A DNA stretch of 11,209 bases, from contig JBAYUQ010000042.1 in assembly GCA_041675005.1 (NCBI GenBank), positions 1-11,209 of the forward strand. Direction: 5' to 3'. The DNA is from PGYR01 sp041675005. GTDB lineage: Bacteria; Bacteroidota; Ignavibacteria; Kapaibacteriales; UBA2268. The position numbers and the translations under genes are program-made. The notes under the pieces are model-generated. The model searched no databases. It worked only from the letters and a program-made list of their open reading frames with translations, and was not told the DNA's origin. Shown piece by piece: positions 6,418 to 11,209 of this stretch. Numbering within the stretch: the first letter of the stretch is position 1; each line of letters opens with the position of its first letter.

Positions 6418-6822
6418 TTAGTCTGTCCCAATATATCCATCTGATGAAGATTCTATAATAGAATGTGAGAGTGTAGGACTTATTTTAACGACAGTATATT
6501 TGTCTAAAGGAATGGTTTTATTAGTGTCTGAATTTTCAGTAGTAATAAAAATTTTAATCGAATCCTGAAACGTTAAAAACCATTCAGATTCATTAGCTAC
6601 ACTTGGCGGAGTAATTTTTTTGAAAGACATTTCATTTTTATTTACATTTTGAAAATATAACTCACTCTCTTCATAAATATTGATCATATAATAATAATAA
6701 TCTTCATAAAAAAAAGTGCCATGAATAACATTTACAATCTTTAAAGGACTTAACCATAAAAATAAAAGTCCAGTAATTATTAGTGTTAACATAGTTAACG
6801 ATTTTTTTTTCAATAATTTCAT
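6418..6822 (-). CDS. Putative membrane-anchored immunity protein for the metzincin-like Rhs tip
   Basis: 134 residues, starting 11 bases after the stop of the metzincin-tip gene, as expected for a toxin/immunity pair. A basic N-terminus (MKLLKKK) is followed by one hydrophobic segment (about residues 9-30, LTMLTLIITGLLFLWL). The remaining 100 or so residues are polar and aromatic and would lie in the periplasm. No family is recognised. The orientation suggests that it neutralises its toxin outside the cytoplasm, fitting an envelope-acting zinc peptidase (inference). A run of nine A's (minus strand; T's at 6802-6810) encodes the Lys cluster directly after the start and could slip. No clear Shine-Dalgarno precedes the ATG, so it may depend on coupling with the gene upstream. 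Confidence 0.7.
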   Translation of the reverse strand: MKLLKKKSLTMLTLIITGLLFLWLSPLKIVNVIHGTFFYEDYYYYMINIYEESELYFQNVNKNEMSFKKITPPSVANESEWFLTFQDSIKIFITTENSDTNKTIPLDKYTVVKISPTLSHSIIESSSDGYIGTD

Positions 6823-6833
6823 TTTTTAGTATC

Positions 6834-8225
6834 TCAATCTCTTAGATTTATCCATTTTTTTAACTTCCATAAAGCATCTTCATACCAAGGTCTATTTCTA
6901 TCATCCTTATTTAAAATCCCTTCTTTGTATGATTTATACATAATTCTAATTTGATTCGCATTCAAGGCATTTCCATTCCCTTTGATTCCTTGCTCTTCTT
7001 GTATCGTTAACCAACTCTCCGTCATCCTCATCAAATTATCAGGATAAACATTTTTATTCGGAATATTTTGATTTGGAGGTACGTCACCCCAAATGGTATA
7101 TTCTTCTGGATGATACATATTAAGAGTATGTCCCCATTCATGAGCCATTGTCCTAATGTTTTCACCAGATATTTGTTCGATTGCTGATCCTGGGTTTATA
7201 TAAATTTGTAACCCTGTTCCCCAAGCCATTCCCCTAACATTTTCTGTAAAATCATGAGATATTTCTATTAAATGCTCATCAGATTTTAGCTCATTCTTAT
7301 CATCAATAATTGTAATATCGATACTTGTTGCTTCCCATATAACTGTCTCATATCTATTTGTTTTGCGATTATATACTATTTCGCTACCATTAAAAGCTTC
7401 TAATAGCTGTGTCATTAAAGCACTTGAAAACTTATTCATATCAATCGGCACATCTGACGAATTTAGTATCGCCGCTTTAAACTTAAATGAATATTTCTCT
7501 ATTTTATTTCCATCTTTATCTTCCGTTTCTTCCTTCTTTATTTTTGTCGAATTACCAAGTTTATCAGTTAACTTAATCGGATTTGCATCCATAAGAATAT
7601 ACGGTGACTGATAAGGCATACTCATTTCCATCGGATCCCGTGACCACCATCTACCATTTTCTGTGTCACCCTCACGGAATAAAGTAGAGTATAACTTCCC
7701 ACTCCCCTTCAGCTCATCGTCTTTCTCCATACCGTTGTAACCGTAGCCGTAGTTACCGATAGACGCATAAGCCCCACCTGGTAATTCCATTCCATACGGA
7801 TAGTAGTTGTTCAAATTACGAATTTCTGCGGTAAATGTCCAACTACTTATTGAAGAAACCATACTTTCTGGATTCTTCACATCGCTGATTACTGCTCGTA
7901 CGTTGCCCAAGTGGTCTTTTATTTCGTATTCTTTGTGTCCCGTGTAGCGTGCATTTGTCTGGTATGTACCAATATTATCAAAGCCATAGTAGATAATGGT
8001 GTCTTTCATTGCAAGTGGTTCAGCTAATGCTTGTTGTGGTATATGATTTGCAACCAAGTGAATATTATTAAATTCGTTTGTGTATGGCTTCAGAACTGAA
8101 ATCCGTCCATCAGACTCCGAGCCATATATGTACCATTCCTTCAAGTCTAAATAATAGTATGCTGCATAGCAACTAGAGCCCTGACCTACTACTCCCTCTG
8201 GACTAGTTTCATAAGTCGCTAGCAC
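6834..8225 (-). CDS. Orphan Rhs C-terminal fragment with metzincin-like zinc metallopeptidase tip (cassette C)
   Basis: The GTG start at 8225 is only the first possible start. Rhs homology continues upstream in frame (YYYAREAGGK-V) to about 8256 and is cut by a TAA at 8268-8270, so this is a 5'-truncated Rhs fragment without a good Shine-Dalgarno. Numbering from the GTG: residues 1-225 are Rhs core (YGFDNIGTYQ ... EIKDHLGNVRAVISDVKNP ... YGYNGMEKDDEL ... GRWWSRDP ... ANPIKLTDKLGN), ending where the usual DPxG boundary lies. Residues 226-463 are the tip. It carries AHEWGHTLNMYH (H362, E363, H366, H372), the HExxHxxxxxH zinc site of metzincins with Asn in place of the usual Gly. About 28 residues later comes NLMRM (398-402), a plausible Met-turn. 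The tip should be a secreted zinc endopeptidase toxin; its target is unknown. The partner immunity gene follows at once. Confidence 0.82.
   Translation of the reverse strand: MLATYETSPEGVVGQGSSCYAAYYYLDLKEWYIYGSESDGRISVLKPYTNEFNNIHLVANHIPQQALAEPLAMKDTIIYYGFDNIGTYQTNARYTGHKEYEIKDHLGNVRAVISDVKNPESMVSSISSWTFTAEIRNLNNYYPYGMELPGGAYASIGNYGYGYNGMEKDDELKGSGKLYSTLFREGDTENGRWWSRDPMEMSMPYQSPYILMDANPIKLTDKLGNSTKIKKEETEDKDGNKIEKYSFKFKAAILNSSDVPIDMNKFSSALMTQLLEAFNGSEIVYNRKTNRYETVIWEATSIDITIIDDKNELKSDEHLIEISHDFTENVRGMAWGTGLQIYINPGSAIEQISGENIRTMAHEWGHTLNMYHPEEYTIWGDVPPNQNIPNKNVYPDNLMRMTESWLTIQEEQGIKGNGNALNANQIRIMYKSYKEGILNKDDRNRPWYEDALWKLKKWINLRD
7569..7890 (-). repeat. Rhs core repeat, copy C
   Basis: This block is nearly identical in DNA to 9359-9679 and, in its left part, to 11006-11209, covering the codons from VISDVKNP to ANPI. 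The cassettes diverge completely to its left, where the tips begin. It is the obvious substrate for homologous exchange of tips. Confidence 0.85.
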
Positions 8226-8311
8226 TTTACCACCTGCCTCACGTGCGTAGTAGTATCCTCTAAAGTATTAGACTTCAAAGAGTAAAAAAACAAAGTAAGA
8301 TAATTAAATGA

Positions 8312-8737
8312 TTAAAACTGATTTAAGAAACGATAGATTTCTGGAAAGACTTTTTTAAGTGACTGTCCTTGATACTTACTAATATCTCCATATTCAAAAC
8401 CTGCATCTAAATACTCCTCTATGAAGCTTCTGTCATTGTTAGAAATATATTTAATTGCTTTTAAATATTCGACTTCTCCAATTCTATCAATTAACATGAT
8501 TAGTACATAACCATGATCGTAGCTTACAGAACCATTAAATTCAAGTAATGATAAGTTTAAGATTGCTTTCTGATCTTTTTCTAAAGCATTTTCTAATAGT
8601 TCACAATAATTATAAGATTTCTCATTGGAAGTTATAAGTAACAATTCTCCAACATTAATTTCGTTAACTGAGTTACACTTATCAGACCTACAAGATTGAA
8701 GAGTAAATAGTAAAATGATAATTATAAAATATTTCAT
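8312..8737 (-). CDS. Putative lipoprotein immunity protein for the L,D-transpeptidase-like Rhs tip
   Basis: 141 residues. The ATG directly follows the toxin gene's TAG (TAGATG), so the pair is tightly linked. The N-terminus is a lipoprotein signal peptide (MKYFIIIILLFTLQSC) with lipobox LQSC and Cys16 as the lipidated residue. The mature part is mainly alpha-helical and acidic (for example LLENALEKDQKAILNLSLLEF and LIDRIGEVEYLKAIKYI), possibly a helical repeat fold. No catalytic motif is seen. A periplasmic lipoprotein next to a peptidoglycan-acting toxin is the expected localisation for an immunity protein, as with the periplasmic inhibitors of Tlde1 and Tae effectors. The pairing is inferred from order and localisation. 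Confidence 0.72.
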   Translation of the reverse strand: MKYFIIIILLFTLQSCRSDKCNSVNEINVGELLLITSNEKSYNYCELLENALEKDQKAILNLSLLEFNGSVSYDHGYVLIMLIDRIGEVEYLKAIKYISNNDRSFIEEYLDAGFEYGDISKYQGQSLKKVFPEIYRFLNQF

Positions 8738-9667
8738 CTATGGCTCTTTTGGTTTTGTTGGTATTTTATCTTCTCCTATTACTTTCATAGTTCCAAAATT
8801 TATTAATGTACTAAATGGGTTCAGCCACTGATAACCCCTTTTTTCAGGAACATTTGTAGTGCTTGTATTCTCCATTATTTTAGTTATGATAGTCCATTCT
8901 TTCGACCGATCCTTAATTGTAGCATCACATGTAACGCAGCCAAAACTTAATCCTCCTAGATGAAAACGGAAGCCATCTCTACCAGTTGCATCATGTTTAT
9001 CATTGTACGGAGATTCATCTTGAGTATCAAGTCTAAACCAGCCTGTATGTCTAGTATCTGCATTATTATCTAAAATAGAATATTTCCCTTTAGGTATTGC
9101 TCTTTGCATACGACTATCAGGGTCCCTAGTAACAACACCATTGTCTGATCTACCACCAGTAAAAACATTTTTGACTAATAGGACTTGATTATGAGTTAAA
9201 TTTCCATCTTCATCTCTAATTCCACCAAATTTGTATTCATCTGCATTTACTACTTTATAAGGTAACCCTTTTTCATAATGATCCATATCTATAATTCTTA
9301 AAGTTTTCTTCGATCTATTGAAAACAGATAAAACCGTATCTCCATTGGGGTCAGTATATCTTATTGGATTTGCATCCATCAAAACATAAGGAGACTGATA
9401 GGGCATACTCATCTCCTTCGGATCCCTACTCCACCATCTACCATTCTCTGTGTCACCCTCACGGAATAAAGTAGAATATAGCTTCCCACTCCCCTTCAGC
9501 TCATCGTCCTTCTCCATACCATTGTAACCGTAGCCATAGTTACCGATAGACGCATAAGCCCCACCTGGTAATTCCATCCCATACGGATAGTAGTTGTTCA
9601 AATTACGAATTTCTGCTGTAAAAGTCCAACTACTTACAGAAGAAGCTAGATTATGTGGGTTCTTCAC
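8738..9667 (-). CDS. Orphan Rhs fragment with L,D-transpeptidase/Tlde1-like (DUF2778-like) tip (cassette B)
   Basis: The listed start is a GTG inside the core (V of SDVKNP). Core homology begins only four codons upstream at about 9679, and an in-frame TAA lies at 9686-9688, so it is a truncated fragment with no proper start. Numbering from that GTG: core 1-110 (FTAEIRNLNNYYPYG ... GRWWSRDPKE ... DANPIRYTDPNGD), tip 111-309. The tip has IPKGKYSILD (191-200), then GRDGFRFHLGG (229-239) and SFGCVTCD (241-248), with H236 and C244 placed like the catalytic His/Cys of L,D-transpeptidase-fold proteins of the DUF2778/Tlde1 type (H ... S-x-G-C-I/V-T). Known Tlde1 effectors attack or modify peptidoglycan stem peptides in the target's periplasm. 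A second Cys (C247) close by is unusual. The partner lipoprotein gene abuts the stop codon. Confidence 0.78.
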   Translation of the reverse strand: MKNPHNLASSVSSWTFTAEIRNLNNYYPYGMELPGGAYASIGNYGYGYNGMEKDDELKGSGKLYSTLFREGDTENGRWWSRDPKEMSMPYQSPYVLMDANPIRYTDPNGDTVLSVFNRSKKTLRIIDMDHYEKGLPYKVVNADEYKFGGIRDEDGNLTHNQVLLVKNVFTGGRSDNGVVTRDPDSRMQRAIPKGKYSILDNNADTRHTGWFRLDTQDESPYNDKHDATGRDGFRFHLGGLSFGCVTCDATIKDRSKEWTIITKIMENTSTTNVPEKRGYQWLNPFSTLINFGTMKVIGEDKIPTKPKEP

Positions 9668-9679
9668 GTCGCTGATGAC
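9359..9679 (-). repeat. Rhs core repeat, copy B
   Basis: This is the second copy of the core block seen at 7569-7890. It starts abruptly at the codons VISDVKNP, immediately left of the last codon of the membrane immunity gene of cassette A, so the recombination junction is visible at about 9679-9681. Confidence 0.85.
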
Positions 9680-9680
9680 T

Positions 9681-10268
9681 TCACTTTAGTAACCTAACTG
9701 ATAGTTTACTTGCTAAATATCCTAAAATTGTTGTAAGAATAATAAAGATAAAATTCACAATATAAATAAATGCTGTTAACTTTATTAAAGCTCCAAATGT
9801 AATTAAAATGATTATTAAGATTATGTACTTTGTCTTTAGAGGAAATTCATATTTTTTTAATAAAACATACTTAATAAATGAATAGATTATAAGAATTAAA
9901 ATGGAAGTATTGTTTTCAAAATTGTAACCTATTTTTATTAGTTTAAATGTTATTAAACTAGTTATTATGAAAATAAGCATCAATACTAGTAACTTATGCT
10001 TTATTTTATTCCATGGCTTTAATAAGAATAGAAAAAACAATAAGAATACCCAGTAAGTTTTGAAGAATACTCTTAGTAAATAGGAAAATAGATTTTTTAA
10101 ATAACTAATATCCAAAAGTTTTTTATAATCAGTAATAAAAATATCTCTATAGTCGTGATATAAAAATATATCACTTTCGAAACTATAATACAACAAATAT
10201 AATCCAATTAAAAGGATTGCTAATGTTATATTATTAAGTAAACTATTTAATTTCTTATTCTTCATCAT
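9681..10268 (-). CDS. Putative multi-pass membrane immunity protein for the caspase-like Rhs tip
   Basis: 195 residues. The ATG at 10268 (a second ATG follows at 10265) lies inside the end of the toxin gene, with 14 bp of overlap, indicating coupled translation. It is very hydrophobic, with about six likely TM segments: about 12-31, 64-84, 92-111, 121-138, 145-165 and 168-188, separated by short Lys-rich loops. A and T content is even higher than in its neighbours, as is common for recently acquired immunity genes. No family is recognised. By position it should protect against the tip encoded just upstream. A membrane protein in this role suggests that the toxin acts at or near the inner membrane, but an unrelated membrane function cannot be excluded. 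Its stop codon sits at the junction with the next Rhs core fragment. Confidence 0.7.
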   Translation of the reverse strand: MMKNKKLNSLLNNITLAILLIGLYLLYYSFESDIFLYHDYRDIFITDYKKLLDISYLKNLFSYLLRVFFKTYWVFLLFFLFLLKPWNKIKHKLLVLMLIFIITSLITFKLIKIGYNFENNTSILILIIYSFIKYVLLKKYEFPLKTKYIILIIILITFGALIKLTAFIYIVNFIFIILTTILGYLASKLSVRLLK

Positions 10269-11209
10269 TTTTAAATATTAATGGCTTGGCTCCATCTAGT
10301 CCTTTTGGAAGAAAATCAGCTTTTCTGATTTCTCTTGATACCCCTATTGCATTTTTTACAACACCTTCTAGCCACTCAGTTGTAGATTCTGGTTTTAATT
10401 TATAAATATCATAATAACTCGTTTTAGACTTCCAGGCTATTACTTCAGCATTTGTAACATTGAATATTTTTTGGGCTAAATTAATACTCAATCCATCACC
10501 ATTCTCAGCGGCTCTACAAGAAAATAGATAAACACAAGCATTCTTATCAAATGCACTCGATTTTAATTTTCCAGCTTCGTTAATTCCCCATATTTGAGAT
10601 GTGGTGCTAGAAAATGGATTTGAGTAGCCTGGTTCAAAAGTTGAGTTTCTTCCATGGCCAAAGAAAGATAAGCTGGTTATTGGGTCCTTTAGTCTAGGGT
10701 TATCTTTCAAAGGTGCTACAGTTCCATGATTTAAATAAGTAGTTAATTCTTGAGCAGTATTTACAAAAATTAAATCATAATTTTTTCTATCACCAGCTAC
10801 ATTACTAAATGCCTGACTAATTTCCTTTTTATTATCCGAGCTGTTAAAAAAAATCATGGTGACTTTTTCACCAGTCTCTTCTGTATCATCTAAGTAATTA
10901 TCAAATTGAAGTAGTCCTGTATCGTAAAAATTATTCTCATTAGCATTGACATCATCTGGGCCTCCTACAACTCCTACTTTCTCTAGTCCATCAGGGTCAA
11001 TATAACTTATTGGGTTGCTGCCAACCATTATATAAGGCGAATCACTTACAAAATTAGTCTCCTTCGGATCCCTACTCCACCACCGTCCATTTTCGGTGTC
11101 ACCTTCACGGAATAGTGTAGAGTATAGCTTCCCACTTCCCTTCAACTCATCGTCCTTCTCCATACCATTGTAACCGTAGGTATAGTTACCGATAGCCGAA
11201 TAAGCACCA
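10255..11209 (-). CDS. Rhs protein C-terminus with clan-CD (caspase/CHAT/C80-like) cysteine peptidase-like tip (cassette A), 5' end outside window
   Basis: The frame is open to the right edge (GAYSAIGNYTYGYNG precedes the Met at 11163), so the visible part is the end of a longer Rhs protein, probably the full-length one of this locus. From that Met: core 1-59 (MEKDDEL ... STLFREGD ... GRWWSRDPKE ... SYIDPDG), tip 60-302. The tip has an alpha/beta look. One strand ends in a His-Gly pair (SLSFFGHG, H170), and the next ends in Cys (ACVYLFSCRAAENGDG, C216), followed by a helix (LSINLAQKIF) and a further strand (AEVIAWKS). That His-Gly ... Ser-Cys order is the catalytic dyad layout of clan CD cysteine peptidases such as caspases, CHAT and the C80 domains of MARTX/TcdB. 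It may be the toxin or a self-processing domain. A multi-pass membrane gene overlaps its end. Confidence 0.78.
   Translation of the reverse strand, partial: GAYSAIGNYTYGYNGMEKDDELKGSGKLYSTLFREGDTENGRWWSRDPKETNFVSDSPYIMVGSNPISYIDPDGLEKVGVVGGPDDVNANENNFYDTGLLQFDNYLDDTEETGEKVTMIFFNSSDNKKEISQAFSNVAGDRKNYDLIFVNTAQELTTYLNHGTVAPLKDNPRLKDPITSLSFFGHGRNSTFEPGYSNPFSSTTSQIWGINEAGKLKSSAFDKNACVYLFSCRAAENGDGLSINLAQKIFNVTNAEVIAWKSKTSYYDIYKLKPESTTEWLEGVVKNAIGVSREIRKADFLPKGLDGAKPLIFKNDEE
11006..11209 (-). repeat. Rhs core repeat, copy A (continues past the edge)
   Basis: This is the same core block as at 9359-9679 and 7569-7890, slightly more diverged on its left side (ETNFVSDSPYIMVGSNPISYIDPDG versus EMSMPYQSPYVLMDANPI). 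This fits the copy that carries the active tip. Confidence 0.8.

Noticed and set aside
7363..7611. Plus-strand open frame of 82 codons
   Set aside because: It is antisense to the metzincin-tip gene across the core/tip boundary, with no independent support.
6172..11209. Direct repeats considered as a CRISPR array or transposon ends
   Set aside because: The repeats are about 200-320 bp, coding and Rhs-like, and separated by genes of different length. There are no short regular spacers and no transposase.

Overview
The window looks like an AT-rich accessory region of a Bacteroidota/FCB-group bacterium. Three things suggest this: a secreted cysteine-rich protein ending in a type IX secretion (Por) sorting domain, promoter -7 boxes that fit the Bacteroidota consensus TAnnTTTG, and Rhs-repeat proteins with the Bacteroidota-style core ending (YGYNGMEKDDEL ... 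FREGD ... GRWWSRDP). The species cannot be read from the sequence. No tRNA, rRNA, CRISPR array or intact transposase was seen.

Left part (1-5062). A partial secreted Asp-box/BNR-type beta-propeller gene (minus strand) runs off the left edge. Behind it on the same strand is a T9SS-exported, Cys-rich protein gene (932-2536) with its own hairpin terminator (885-918). Divergent from it is a tightly packed plus-strand operon: a CI-like HTH regulator (2818-3351), a signal-peptide/TPR/one-TM protein (3348-4745, 4-bp overlap) and a small FN3-like protein (4745-5023, 1-bp overlap), closed by a terminator (5036-5062). The divergent intergenic region holds two near-identical 17-bp inverted repeats. Each ends exactly 20 bp upstream of a TAnnTTTG box, one facing each way. 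This looks like one regulator controlling both arms of a sensor/secreted-protein divergon.

Middle (5063-6417). A small stand-alone AraC-type DNA-binding protein (5156-5551) is followed by about 870 bp without an intact gene. That stretch holds a decayed FN3-like coding remnant (about 5948-6155, plus) and a decayed Rhs-core fragment (about 6172-6372, minus) carrying two short insertions whose lengths are multiples of three.

Right part (6418-11209, all minus strand). This is the 3' end of an rhs locus followed by orphan tip/immunity cassettes. Reading right to left: (A) Rhs core, continuing beyond the right edge, with a clan-CD (caspase/CHAT/C80-like) cysteine-peptidase-like tip, then an overlapping multi-pass membrane protein. 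(B) A truncated core fragment with an L,D-transpeptidase/Tlde1-like (DUF2778-like) tip, then an abutting lipoprotein. (C) A longer core fragment with a metzincin-like zinc-peptidase tip (HEWGHTLNMYH plus Met-turn), then a membrane-anchored partner. (D) The decayed core remnant. Cassettes B and C have in-frame stops just upstream of the core homology and no convincing start, so they look like silent tips that could replace tip A by recombination through the repeated core. All three putative immunity proteins are predicted membrane or envelope proteins, which suggests that the toxins act on the envelope.
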